Positions 1 to 11,763 of a stretch of DNA of 64,000 nt are shown here, in pieces. The notes beneath the pieces are model-generated. The model was not told the DNA's origin. It searched no databases and was given only the letters and a program-made list of their open reading frames with translations. The position numbers and the translations under genes were made by a program. The stretch is from Ceraceosorus guamensis (lineage: Eukaryota > Basidiomycota > Exobasidiomycetes > Ceraceosorales > Ceraceosoraceae), in contig NW_020290026.1 of the NCBI RefSeq assembly GCF_003144195.1, positions 62,001 through 126,000 of the forward strand, in the 5' to 3' direction. The first letter of the stretch is position 1, and every line of letters starts with the position of its first letter.

Positions 1-196
1 GAGCCATTTGGCCAAGCACCAATTTGGGCTTGCCTGGCGGTGTGACTACTCGATTGAGGCCATCGGTGATCTTGTGGATGACTTCGCCATTCACCTGTCT
101 GGTCGAATGAGAGCCTGAAGCATGCTTGATGCTCGCCGCGTCGATGCCGAGAGCTAGCAGGCCGATGGTGAGACCCAAGATGGCGTGAGTCCGCAT
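1..196 (-). CDS. Secreted protein, N-terminal part (runs off the window)
   Basis: Reading the minus strand from the ATG at 196-194 gives an open frame to the window edge (65 codons). It begins with a typical signal peptide: a short basic start (MRTHAIL), a hydrophobic core rich in Leu, Ile, Gly and Ala, and a small-residue exit around residue 20 (IDAAS). The downstream residues are polar (HKITDGLNRVV). No family can be recognised from this fragment, and the remainder lies outside the window. The start is the first ATG before the hydrophobic core. An upstream minus-strand frame of 154 codons overlaps this region but has no coding character. The secretion call rests only on the N-terminal sequence. 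Confidence 0.5.
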   Translation of the reverse strand, partial: MRTHAILGLTIGLLALGIDAASIKHASGSHSTRQVNGEVIHKITDGLNRVVTPPGKPKLVLGQMA

Positions 197-3100
197 TTCA
201 GAGTAGAGGTCTGAATGAAAAGAGGGCCGGACAGGTGGTGACGGTGGAAGGGATTGAGCGAAAGGGGATCTTTTGCAAGGAGCAGAGAGTGATACAGTGA
301 TGGAAGAGACTTCCAGCCGAGTTGGACCAAGAGGGCGATGCGATTCTTATGGGAAAGTCGGACAAAGGGAGAGAGCAATGCATCGGATGTCACCGCGGCC
401 GAGGTGAGTGTAGGAGGTGATGGAGAAGATATGGCGGGTCTGTCAGTAGGGACGGTGAGTGTTAGCGCAAGGCTACGTTGGATCAAAAGGAATGAGAGTG
501 AGTGAGAAGGATCGATTACATTCCGATGCTCACGACAGAGCACCACTACCACGTTGGGAAGGGTACGGTACGAGAATGCTTTGGAGTCACGAGTAGACGA
601 TAACGAGCAAAGGGCCAACTTGACCCTGGAAATTTCGAGAGTCGTGCGTGCTTGGAACTTGACGATGCGACTAGTCTATCATCGAACCCTTTTTCGACCT
701 CATGTAAGCATCATGCCGTGCTGTACACCAACAGAGCTGCCCCGATGAAGGCCGGGTGACCGATCGCATATCCCACCATCCCCCACGACGATTGACCTAT
801 GCGACCGACCATGTTTGATGCCTTGCTTAGCGCCGCTCTGAGCGCATTAGCCCACCTCGCGAGGAACACGAGACTTGAAGCACAGCAGCAGAAGGAGCTT
901 CTTGAGGAGGGGCACGATGCTGACTAGGAGGGGTCATTCGCGAGTCAGTGAGGGTTGCAGGGGCGATGTGCCTCCTGTCTCCTTTGCCCGCTACTTGGTC
1001 CATGATTCGTAATTGCAGCAGCCGCACGACTCTGCTGAATCATATTGGGCGAGCGTATCCTCCATGAGCTAGGAGCGTGAGTGGAACGGCAATTGCAGCA
1101 GCAGTCAGTCCGCGGATTGTCGAGCTGTGAAAACGAGCGATGTTTGCGCTAAAGCAAGAACGGAAAAGTGGTTTGTTCCATTGTGATTCGCTTCAAAGCG
1201 CGGCACAGATCACGTACGCGCTAGCGCCGCGCGGTTTCTATAAAAGATCACCAGCAGCAGCAGCAGCAGCATGCACACAACATGAGGAGCACGGGTGGGG
1301 GCAGCAAAGCATCATGCCGCCCCGCCCCGCCAAGGATCAGCCTGTCAGCCTTAGCTGTCGCACACATATGCAGGCTGCATTTGGTGGCAGCTCGGACGTG
1401 GACATGTGCGCCTGGCATGCACAGAGAGGAGCTGTGCATGGGTGCAGTGGTGCAGTGAATCGGATGCTCGCTGCCCGTGCGGGCACGAACTGATTGCGGA
1501 GCACAAAAGAAGCAAGTCGTTCGCTTAATATGATCCATTTGAAAGAAGGGGAAGGGGGCGCCACGAGACCAATGCATGGCTGAAGGCTGCAGCGTGGGCG
1601 CTCCACATCCGCGTACTGCACGGTGTACGTGCGACGACGCGCGAGAGCTCCGCCTTGCTGGTGATGTTGATTCGCCATGCAGCATGATCGAGGCACCTCA
1701 TCCGATCAGTCCGTCGCGATGAGAGGTCTCGGGTGTCGGCTCTAAGCCACGGTTGAGCGAGTTCAACATTAGGCCTCTCTCTGTGATGAGCTATGAAGCC
1801 ACTCGACTCGTACACGACGTTTGACGTGCGACGTACAAAGCAGCCACTGCAAGTATACGGCACGATCTGTGCAGGAATGTCGGCCGCGTAGAGAACGGCG
1901 AAATCATCACGCATCATGGGCGTGCGCTTGTCGTACGATCTTGGATGGATGGCCGATGGATGTTGGCTTACTGGAAGCCGATGGACAAAAATAAATCAAT
2001 TTCTGCTGCGAAAAGTCCGAGCCGTGTGTTTACTTGTTCATGAATTTGAGCTCCTCGCTTATTGATTTGTTTGTTAGAAAGCATTCAAAATTCACCGCGC
2101 ACGTTCTCCTCTTGAAGCTAATCAAAATTCATCTGAACTTTCGCAGGATTTGTCACTGCGCAATTGAGAGCACCCACCGACGCCCTTAGCATCATGAATC
2201 AATCCGATCCTGGGCCGTTTCATGGCTGCGACTGCTCATCCGATTCGATGTGAGGCTGACTTCAAACCACGTTGGTCGTCAAGCCGGTCACTGAGTGTTT
2301 AGCTGAGCACTATTGAACCAAAAGGAAGGCGCAACCCGGCGGTGGACTGATCTCATGATTGTGCGACCATGCAACAAGCGAGGTGCGATAAGACCGACCG
2401 AACGAACGTGGACCCTGACAATGCTGCCTCCTACCTGTGCACTCACAACTCATCACGACTCAAACTCACCTCTCGGACTCCCGACTAAAGGAAAAGGTAT
2501 TTCTAATCAGCAACTCGTGTAACATGCGCGCCAGCAAGCTTATCCAAATCCATGATGGCCGAGCACGCTCGCATCCATACACAAGTCGCCGTAAGTAAAA
2601 TCGTGCTTTTAGCTAGCGCGCGACCAAATTCCGACCCCGACTGCAATTGACTCGCCATTTGAATCACGAATTCAAATTTGAATGCACGACTGCTTGAAAA
2701 CTCATGAATGGTGACGCAGTCGTACATCGTGGTGCGGGGAAGCACTCATAACTCTTGATTCACGAGATTAGCTACAAGTAGCTGCACGTTGGTCACGAGC
2801 GCCCGCCATTGTCGTCCGTATGAGGCAAGGTGAAGCATCGGTCGGATGGACAGACCTCATTCAGATGGACAGGTCTATCGAAAAGTCGCAGCGGTAGCGA
2901 TGACCTACCTCCGCGCCGCTGTCAGGTCTCGACCTTATGCACCCCAGACGGCTCGAGACGGCGCGAGGCACGCGTCAGTCGCGAGTCCCATCCATCGAGC
3001 CTGCTCCCTCATGGCAGGCATTCAGATTGGTGATTGCTCGATGAGTCGCGACTTGTGGAGGCAGCGCGCGTGTACCGCAGCATAACAGACGTGTGTAATT

Positions 3101-4200
3101 GACTCTTCTCTGACTTTTGGCTACGAGTGCATAGCCGCACCACCCGCAAGAAGACCTTCCAAGACCGGAGTGTCAAAGACAAATTGCCGAAGGGCGTGCG
3201 CGTCGAGCGGCACGCGTGCAATGAGCGTTTTGCGGAGCTCGAAATCTGCATGGCGGCACAGCGCAGCAGCAGGGCCAAAAGTCGTGGTGAGTGGTTGCTT
3301 CCACTTCGCACATCATCAAGCGTCGAGCGCTAGAACATTTCTAACGCTCGGCTCTAGCGCTACACACAAACGCTTGTACGCGGCACGCATTCAAGATGCT
3401 AGCCCCCGTCCACACGAGTTGGACATTATCTGGACGATGCGACGGCTTACTTCAAGACCTGCGAGGGACGTTCGTCGAGCTGCTCCTTTGAACGCAATTG
3501 AAGGTACGCAGCAACATAGGTCAAGAAGACGACGATTCGGCTGCGTGAACAGAGAGGCATTGTGGCGTGGGACCATCTGCATCCCCGTTGCAACGTGGGT
3601 CTTGCCCTTGCTTTGTGACTTGTCAGCTCGGCCAGCCGCGAAGACCGTTGATTGCGACGAATGTCTTTTGGGTGATGATTGGCCCAACTAGCGACTCCCG
3701 TTCACCACCGTCGCACCAACCAGCACGCCGGGACTGGCGGATTGCATGTCTTGTCGGCTGCTGCAGATCACGATGCGGCAGCAATGTGTGAGTAGACTGA
3801 CTGCTCGGCGGAACCAATTGCGGAGTCCAAATCAGTGACGGCTAGCAGGATGCGAATGCGCACCTGAGCTCTTGACTTTTTTTCTTTTCTCAAATCGATA
3901 CGCGCGACCGCATTGCGAAAGGGGAAAAGACTGACAAACAGAACGGGCCATACAAAGAAGCTTGTAGGTTGGTACAAAAAGGCCGCAAATCAAGCTGCAA
4001 GCTGGCCAGCGTCGAAGGTCCAATCGCAGACTGTGAGGGGAATTGATTTGCCACGGCAGTGTTTGCGTCACGCATGTAGCTCGCATGCCAAGCTTTCGAG
4101 TTGCGTCCTGTGAGAAAGAGCTTGGCTCGTATCGACCGCAAAGATAGTGGTGTTGCAAAGCAAGATGCGTTTCGAGAACATTGCAGAGAGCAAACGGCAC
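197..4200. other. Gene-poor region of about 4 kb
   Basis: I see no convincing gene here. Open frames of up to about 170 codons exist on both strands (for example plus 3170-3691) but overlap each other, lack recognisable domains and lack a consistent intron pattern. The region holds a TATAAAAG at 1239-1246 followed by six CAG units at 1252-1269, and patches with the AATCACGAATT-type motif (near 2661-2683). It could carry a non-coding transcript, a rapidly evolving gene or long regulatory DNA. I see no transposon protein, terminal repeat or target-site duplication. Confidence 0.5.
1252..1269 (+). repeat. CAG microsatellite, six units
   Basis: Six perfect CAG units lie directly downstream of a TATAAAAG (1239-1246), inside the gene-poor region and not within a supported gene. 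Confidence 0.8.
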
Positions 4201-7200
4201 TTAGGGTACAAAGGCAAGAGGGAAATAAAATGGAGAGTACTTGTGCTTGTTGTAGACCATAGCAGGCGGGTCGATGAATTTGTGAGGGAAGCGCCACTCC
4301 TTGGGCAAAGCATCGTCAGAGGTGATCCTGGACCTCGAGTCCGTGTCAGGGTCGATTACCTGCCCAACCTCCGGCACGCGCAGCTTGATCACTTGCAGTT
4401 CTGTGTCGGTCACGGTGTACCTGGACACTCGGACATAGCCGATGCGGTCCAGGCCTCTGAATCCTAGATACTGGCACCATCTCTCGCCGTCGCCGGGATG
4501 GACGTCGAGGATCTTGCCATCTTCGAATAGGATCTTATATGGGGCTGGTCTATCTGCATGAGGCTTCGTGACGACGTAGCCCAGGAAGATGGCTGGATGC
4601 GGATATGCTTCGCGCAGGATCCGAGCGAGCTCCGTCGTTTGCAGCTCGCGATCGAGAGGGTCTTCTTCCTGACCATTGTGACTGACGATGACGTGTGTGT
4701 GCACGCCGTACACATCCAATACGGCGTGGATAGCGGGTGCAAGCTCGCCATGAGGGCTGGGCAGCAGATGGTGCGTAGTGTTGACGATCGGGAACTTCGA
4801 GAGCAAAGTCGCGCCCCACGTATGCTTGTCCGGTCCAGGACCTATGTCTGCGTACATGCCCAGCGATTGAGCAAGATACTGTGTCAGATCTCGATTGCCA
4901 AACACGCTCCGTTGCAAGTCAGATTCAAGTAGGCCAACGACGTCCAACTCCATGTCGCCGATCAAAGTCGACATCCGTCTTGACGACTCATAAAGATTCT
5001 GATCCAGAGCGAAGTGGACCGTCCAAATGCCAGCCGTAAGGATTCGCTCTTGCGGGCGATACGGCTGCACAGAATTAGCAGGCACGAGGCGGACCGAGGA
5101 GATGACTGCTGCCGCTGCTGCAATCGCCAAGACTACGGCACCTGTGTACTTGAACAAGCGCGTCCCTTTCCTACTCAACACTTCTAGCGATGCGCGTGTC
5201 CGTGGCGCGGCTGAAGGCTGCGACATCCTCAAGCCAGTCATGCCGGCCAACAGCATCGCCAATTGTGCCACCATCATGCTTCGGTCAGGGCCGGAAGGTG
5301 TTAGCCTCGCAAGAGCTGCACCTTCATCGCCGTATTGTACTCACGCATCCGAGTGTTCTCTAAAAGGTTTCCCGCCCGGAACGAAGGCGTATGCAACAGT
5401 CAGAGTTTGGAAGAAGGTCATCAAGTCTGCCGTGAGCCAAGCTCCAAGCATGATCTTGAGGGGGTGGTGCTGCATTGCGTTTGTAAGAATGGGCAAAGCG
5501 ATCGGCGGCAAGAACACTGCCACGGCGATAGCACCGAGGAAGGCGTCCCAGTCTGATGCAGTCAAGAGTTGGTATGACCCGAATGCGCCTAAGAAGAACC
5601 AGAGAATGTGAGAGCCCAGGTCGGGGATAGCAAGTGATAGCATGAGCGACACAAGCGAGGCACCGAGGACAAAAACGCCGTGTGGAATGGCCATTGGACT
5701 GGTACCGAGGAAAGAGACGCCAAATCAGCTTCAGGTCGACGCGAAAGTTTGTGGGGCAACTTACCCTGTAACAGGCCATCCGGTCCAAGTCCACGAGATC
5801 ATCGTGCCACTGTCGGTGATGTACGTGTGCAACGAGTAGATCAAGCTGCCAGCCGACACAGCGGCCGCGACGGTGGACAGCCAGCTCTGCGGTGCAGCTC
5901 TGTTACGGAGAGGTGCGAGCTTCGCTTGTCTCGCTACGACGTGCACATAGAGCTGTTCCACATTCGCGAGCACAGCAAGGGAGAGCGCTACGCCGTTGAG
6001 ACCGCCATTCGTCTGGTTCATGAATGGCCAGGCTGGATTGTTGCTGTGATTGGCGTACTTCGCAAAGCTAGAGAGAAATAGGCCGAGCAGCCACACTGCA
6101 GGACAATCATCGAGCGGACCGAGGTCAGCTTGCAGTCAAGGCGAGGTCGGCGCCGATACGCACCAGTGACTTTGCGCTGCAGCTCCTCGCGTTCCCACGC
6201 AGCTGCCCAATCCAATGTTGAATGCACCGCAAAGCCCATGGCGCCAACTGCAGTCAACATCAGTCTGGCAAGCGGATTGGCGATCCACCAGCAGCCCATT
6301 CCAACCAGGCTCAAGGTACGGAGCGTCACCTCAGCACCCAGCGCGGTGCTGCCGACACAAGCGACCGATGCAGATTGGTATTTAGGCTCGACCAATAGCC
6401 TTCGCCGAACGAAAGGTAAGAGGCAAAAGCCCAACGCGAAAACTTGGCTAACTAGCAGCACTTCGTGTCCTCCGACTGCGAGATTGTAGACGCTGAAGAA
6501 GAAGATGGTCGGGTGCAGAGCCGTCAAAGTTGTCCAGAAGCAGAAGCCTAGAGGCATGGACAAAGTCAGCAAGCCCGGTCAAGAGTGCGCGTTTCAGCTC
6601 CGCAAGCATTGTCATCGTTACGAACCTATGTAGGTCTCGGCTAGCAGGCTGATGATGTCTCGAAGGGCTGATGCTTCTACTGGGTCCTGGTCACGGCTAC
6701 TGGACTTGCTCTTGTACCTGTGTAGACGTGGTTCAGACTCTATCGGATCAGTCCGAGGGATTCAACCATTGGCATTGTAGCATCCTTCCCTATTTTTGCC
6801 AACATCACCTAGGAAGCAGTAAAGATGCGTACCCTGACTTTTGTGCGGCGCTAATACCGCCGAGTCTCTGTGGCGGCGTGGACCATGCTCCCTTCTCTAC
6901 AGCAGCAGCCGTCCCGCCATCCACCCAAGAACCGCCGAAGAGCTTTGGAATTCCAAGTTCGCGCTCTGCGGGTCCAGCAGGACGTTGCGGCGCAGCGGCT
7001 TCGACGACGTGTAACTCCAGTCTGCTTAAATCGTAGACGCTTGCAAAGTCAAAGAGCAAGTCAAAGACGATCAAGCCCCATTCAAAGAAGGAGTAATGGG
7101 TGTATGCGCCGGGTATATGCTGGACCTTGTGTCGGTAGAAGAACAAGATCATGAACGGAATCATTGACCAGAAAGCAAAGGCTGCTCTCCGTCTCATGGT

Positions 7201-7832
7201 GCGCGCTTTGGTTGCGATGGCGGATGCTGTCACCGCGTTGGAGGAGTGCTCCGCAGCTGAAGTGGGCGATGCCAGACTCAGACTGCCGCTGCTGATGTAC
7301 ATCCAGGCTGGAGTGAGCACGAGGTATGCAATCATGCATACATCGTGGACATCGTGGTCATCCGTCGAGGTGATGTAGACCCAGCCACCGCATGAAAAGG
7401 TGCGCAACACGCCTACTGCCAGCAGCACCTTGGCTCTGGATGAAGTCGGGTTGGAGAGGGAGACAAGGAGGCTTGAAAGCAAAACCAATGCCAGCCTAGG
7501 ACCTGACATGAGCGCAATGAAGATTTGAAAGATGTTGCTGCATTGATTTTTGCAATGCGTCAGTGGAAGCCTGTGACCCCAACACTCATTCACGAAAGCC
7601 CTGCTCACCGCTCTGGGTACCAGTCTCCTATAGTAGCGCTGACGCTCGGCCAATACTCGTAAGGCCAACCAGCCACGCCATTCTTGACCACCTTCTTGTA
7701 GTGCAGGCTAAGTGCGAGCACCAAGGCCCCGCCAAAGGCAAGAAATCCAAAGAGCGTGTGCACGTACGAGACGAGGGCGCATGAGATGGTGATGAGGGGC
7801 GTGCTTCGGCTACGAGAAATGTCGGATGGCAT
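4201..7832 (-). CDS. CWH43: Cwh43-like GPI-anchor lipid remodelling protein
   Basis: Cwh43 acts in the ER and places ceramide on GPI anchors. Seven exons (7609-7832, 6833-7537, 6626-6717, 6164-6547, 5765-6095, 5345-5698, 4201-5278) join in phase to 1055 residues. The N-terminal part is PGAP2/Frag1-like and multi-spanning, with the signature SVSATIGDWYPER split across the first intron and rejoined as PERNIFQIFIALMSGPR. Another family stretch is HIPGAYTHYSFFEWGLIVFD. The middle part is hydrophobic (FCFWTTLTALHP and following). From about residue 776 to the end lies the endonuclease/exonuclease/phosphatase-like domain (PGAP2IP half), including DVVGLLESD and HTWGATLLSKFPI. Both halves are fused as in yeast, whereas mammals encode them separately. 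The start is the ATG at 7832; an in-frame ATG at 7979 would add 49 residues and is less likely. The gene shares an intergenic region with the divergent DPP5 gene. Confidence 0.93.
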
Positions 7833-8644
7833 GATGGGCGCCCAATGCGGCTGACAGAAGAAGCCAGCGGGACCGGCGAATGTGCCCAAAGAGCTATAGG
7901 AGCGCGAGTCCGATTGATGGTCGATCTTTGCCAGCAAGATGCAGATAGATGCTATTGACCACAGCGAGCGGGCATCCACCCATCAGGATGCGAGAGTATG
8001 TTGGTGGGGTCAAGGGTCCAAAGTTATCGTGAGTCGGCGAGTCGATCTCCGCAAAGCTGTATCGACAAGCGGGCGAGCCTCGCAGCTCGCTTGTTGCAGC
8101 CCGTGGACTCGTGGGCATTGCCAAGACTCCGTCGTAGAATGAGACTCCGCGGCAGGGTGGGATGCCCAAAAGGGCGAGTGTTGCAGCATGCATGAGCTGC
8201 GAAATGAGAAGATGTGCCCGTCCAAGACATGCAGAAGCCCTCATTTCGCACGGGTCAAGGCAAAGGCGCGCGCGGCACGGCGCATGGCTTATTGTGGAGG
8301 TCCGCGCGCACAGTCGCGCACTGCATGCTGCCCGGCTGCGTGATGGTTTTGCGTACAAGATTCTTGATTACAAAATCAGGGCTCTTCCGACTTCGTTTTG
8401 TATTCTTGATTTCGTTTTCCGGGCCGCTTTCGAGAAATGGCGGCTAACAGCCTGCAAGGGCTCCTAGAAGGAATCAATTTAGACTCTTCACCGGTACCCA
8501 CATTCGTCCTCGTAATCGATGGCATCGAGGAAGCGGGACTGCTAACTTAATGTACGATCGTGATCCCATGTAGACGTTCGTACCACCACCTCACATCCAT
8601 TCAAAATCAGTCCACCCACTCCAGACTCGAAAGCGGTTGACAGA
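7833..8644. other. Divergent promoter region between CWH43 and DPP5
   Basis: This 812-nt stretch separates two divergent starts and must hold both promoters. It contains AT-richer patches with the motif AGATTCTTGATT around 8358-8371. I see no TATA box with confident spacing and no coding frame. Confidence 0.6.
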
Positions 8645-10900
8645 ATGCGCACTTCGGTTCTGCTCCCAGCCTTGACGCTGGCTGCGTCTGTAGCGGCGAA
8701 GACACTCGACCCGCTCAGCCTCATCCAAGCACCCCGCCCTGGAGTCGGAATCGCAAGCCCGACTGGACATGCAGCTCTCTGGGCCATTCGAAGCTGGAAC
8801 CAAAGCACTCTGACCCGCTCTTCCACCCTGTATGCTCTACACCTACCGACCCACCACGATGCTGCTGAACAGTCCAGCGAGCTGGAAGAACTCGTGCCAG
8901 TAGTACACAATGCCACTTCTGCGTTCTGGATCTCTCCAGAGGAAGCAGCATACATCATCGAGGATGTCATGTACGTCAAGAACCTGTCCATCTCTCAGCA
9001 GTACATCGACCCTCGTGACCCAGGTGCCCGTGTAGGCCACCTTCCAGCAGAAGTCACCTCTCTGCGTGTTGCCCGCACCGCCAAGGGTCAGGGCGAGGGC
9101 ACAGCTACCCTCGTCTTCTCCGCAGAGGTCTACGAAGATGGCTCTTTGAGTGACGTCAAGGCACGCGACGATGCCGAAGCTGAGGAGTGGTCCCGTGTCA
9201 AGTCCTACGAGAATGTGCCAATAAGACACTGGAACAAGTGGCTCAAGCCAGGCAAGCGCAGTCAGTTGTTCAGCTTGGACTTGACGCGCAACAAGAAGGG
9301 CTACGAGACGAGTTGGCTCTTTGCAGGCGAGCCAAAGAATCTGCTCAATGGAACCAGGCTTGAGGCACCTGTTCCACCATTCGGTGACGAGAGCGACTAT
9401 GCTGTCAGTGCCGAAGCCGGACTCGTCGCTTTTACGGCTAAGGATCCCGCAGTCAATGCAGCCTGGCACACGCGTCAACATATCTATACCGTCCCTCTTG
9501 ACGGCAGCGAAGCTCCCCGTCAAATCACCCAGGGGGACATCGGAGCTACTTCGTCTCCGGAATTTTCTCCCGATGGCAACCACCTCGCCTGGCTTCAGAT
9601 GGCGAGAGACGGGTTCGAGTCCGACGTGCGAGTCGTTCAATTGCATAATCTCGAAACAAAGGAGACGGAACAGTTGCTCACGCAATGGGACCGCAGTCCT
9701 TCTTCCCTCAGCTTTGCGCCCGATGGCGAGAATTTGTACCTCGTTGGGGAGGATCGCGAGCAAATCAAGCTTTGGCGTCTGCCTGTGCTAGACAAACGAA
9801 CCCAATCTGAGGCATCCCAGAACGGCAGCACGCTGGAGACCGTAATCAGAGCTGGCGGTGTCGGGTTCATTGATACTATTCCGGGTGGTGGAGCAGTCAT
9901 CACGAAGTCGAGTATGCGCAGCCCCGCAGACCTGTTCTACCTGAGCGAGAAGTCGGACAAACTCATCCGCTTGACAGACATCACCAAGAATTCCTTGCTG
10001 CACGGTTTGGATCTCGGACCCGAACCGTACCGCTTTAATTACACTGGAGCGGAGGGCCGCACGACCTACGGCTGGATCATTCCGCCACCCGGCTATGACC
10101 GCTACGACAAGTCTCAGTCTTGGCCGCTTCTTACGCTCATCCACGGTGGGCCAGAAGGTAGCTGGGAGAACAACTGGAATGTGCGTTGGAATCCTGAGAC
10201 CTTCGCTGCTGCCGGATTCTTCACCATCGCTCTGGATCCCGCCGGGTCTACAGGTTTCGGCAAGAAGCACCAGGAGGACATTTTGGGCTCTTGGGGCGGT
10301 CGCGCTTTCTACGACATTCGTGCTGGTGTGCACCACATCCTGCAGACTTTCGACAATGTGGACGCTGAGCGCGTAGTTGCAGCTGGGGCCTCATTTGGAG
10401 GTTATTCGATCAACTGGATTCAAGGCCACAACGAGGATGGCTTGTTCAAGGGTCTTGTCTCCCATGACGGTGTCTTCAGCACGCTAGCCACCTTCTATTC
10501 TACTGACGAACTGTACTTTCCCGAATTCGAGTTTGGAGGTGTGCCCTGGATTGCCAGAGAGGGCTACGAGCGATGGAACCCAGAACGATTCACTGGAAAC
10601 TGGAACACGCCGCAATTGACCATTGCTGGTAGGGACGACTTCCGACTTCCCGAGTCAGAGGGCATTTCCGTCTTCAACACGCTTCAACGAAGAGGCGTGC
10701 CATCTAAGCTGCTCGTCTTCCAAGAAGGCCATTGGGTAGTCGACGAGCGCAACAGTCTGCGCTGGTACACTGAAGTCATCGATTGGCTCAAAAAGTATAG
10801 CGCCGAGCAAGCGCCCGAGTCCGAGCTCTTGATGGCGGAGACAGTCGATGCCGCAGAAGTCGACGATTCTTCCTCTGGGCTGCTCTTCCAACAACAATGA
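8645..10900 (+). CDS. DPP5: Secreted dipeptidyl-peptidase 5 (prolyl oligopeptidase family, S9C)
   Basis: A single-exon gene of 751 residues. It starts with a clear signal peptide (MRTSVLLPALTLAASVAA), so the enzyme is probably secreted and removes X-Ala and similar dipeptides from extracellular peptides. A beta-propeller-like region (roughly 40-440, with FSPDG-type repeats) precedes the alpha/beta-hydrolase domain. That domain contains LIHGGPEGSW, the nucleophile elbow GASFGG (Ser583), GRDDFRLPESEG (Asp664) and EGHWV (His696). This triad arrangement is that of fungal DPP5. The elbow has Phe where many relatives have Tyr. Several N-glycosylation sequons (for example NQS, NTT-like and NGS sites) fit a secreted protein. 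There is no ER-retention tail; the protein ends in LLFQQQ. Confidence 0.95.
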   Translation: MRTSVLLPALTLAASVAAKTLDPLSLIQAPRPGVGIASPTGHAALWAIRSWNQSTLTRSSTLYALHLPTHHDAAEQSSELEELVPVVHNATSAFWISPEEAAYIIEDVMYVKNLSISQQYIDPRDPGARVGHLPAEVTSLRVARTAKGQGEGTATLVFSAEVYEDGSLSDVKARDDAEAEEWSRVKSYENVPIRHWNKWLKPGKRSQLFSLDLTRNKKGYETSWLFAGEPKNLLNGTRLEAPVPPFGDESDYAVSAEAGLVAFTAKDPAVNAAWHTRQHIYTVPLDGSEAPRQITQGDIGATSSPEFSPDGNHLAWLQMARDGFESDVRVVQLHNLETKETEQLLTQWDRSPSSLSFAPDGENLYLVGEDREQIKLWRLPVLDKRTQSEASQNGSTLETVIRAGGVGFIDTIPGGGAVITKSSMRSPADLFYLSEKSDKLIRLTDITKNSLLHGLDLGPEPYRFNYTGAEGRTTYGWIIPPPGYDRYDKSQSWPLLTLIHGGPEGSWENNWNVRWNPETFAAAGFFTIALDPAGSTGFGKKHQEDILGSWGGRAFYDIRAGVHHILQTFDNVDAERVVAAGASFGGYSINWIQGHNEDGLFKGLVSHDGVFSTLATFYSTDELYFPEFEFGGVPWIAREGYERWNPERFTGNWNTPQLTIAGRDDFRLPESEGISVFNTLQRRGVPSKLLVFQEGHWVVDERNSLRWYTEVIDWLKKYSAEQAPESELLMAETVDAAEVDDSSSGLLFQQQ

Positions 10901-11763
10901 GAGGCGAGCTCGAGGTATTCTGCTTCGACGAAACATGACCAGACCTTTTTCACCATTTCACCTTCGCGATCCTCTCGCTTTTGTTGTTCTCCGTCGGGTG
11001 CCTGGCCCTCCCTCCATCGAAGACATGGGTTGAGTGTCCCACCACTATTCGCGTGCAGTTCCGAACCCGTTTCGCTTACACCGACACGTCTGTGAGGTCT
11101 GAGAGGTTGCGACAATCAGAATGTCAAGCTTGTCGCGGGCGCCTCGGGTATTGAATTATCGTGATCAGGTAAGGTACGGCCACGACGCTGTCTGTCATTT
11201 TGCTCCGGCGAGGCCAGCTCGTGCTGGACGGCGAAACGGTGGGACGCAGGCTATACCTACAGCGAAAGCGGCGGCCGGACAGCTACCGCGCAAAAATCAA
11301 AAACGCACTCAAACTGCACGAACAAGGGTTTCACGACGATGTGGAGGGACGTTGCATGGGCTGTCGCTCGCTCGATCGGGGCACACGAGTTCCGCGCTCT
11401 ATGATTTTTGTCCATGCGCGCGTGGTATGCTTCTTAATCGGGCATTTTTTGGTAAGTGCCCCTTTTAGTTTGATGAGTTCATGGTTGAAGGATCATGTGA
11501 AAGGAGCCGGCTGAGCGGTACATGATGTGCGCTGCCTGCGATCAGACCTCTCTCTTGTCTAGAAAGGGGCGCTGTCCCGCATAATGAGGTGTCGCAGAGG
11601 GAAGAGCGTCACTCGCAACATGTGAAATCACAAACGTGTAGGAGCTTTGGTCGTTTTGTGTCACCAAACCATCACACGCAACGCTGCACACCGTCTTCTG
11701 CGCTTCTACGGAGCACTTTTTCCAAGGCCAAGCTTCCAGCATACGCACAACTTGACCGCCATT
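10901..11763. other. Intergenic region, DPP5 3' side and hydrolase promoter
   Basis: An 863-nt stretch between two plus-strand genes. Short overlapping frames (for example 11121-11468 and 11200-11514) show no domain and are not called. It should contain the DPP5 terminator and the promoter of the next gene; no motif stands out. Confidence 0.5.

Noticed and set aside
3170-3691. A 173-codon plus-strand frame in the gene-poor region
   Set aside because: No domain, no signal peptide, overlapping frames of similar length on both strands, and unusual composition for a protein.
5278-5345. A 29-nt intron option in CWH43
   Set aside because: It is below the usual minimum length. The 66-nt intron ending in CGAAG keeps the frame and matches the family better.
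8843-9763. A 306-codon open frame antisense to DPP5
   Set aside because: DPP5 is certain on the other strand. Long antisense frames are common in GC-rich coding DNA, and the translation has no domain.
11121-11514. Short overlapping frames downstream of DPP5
   Set aside because: Two frames of similar size overlap, neither shows a domain, and no intron signals extend them.
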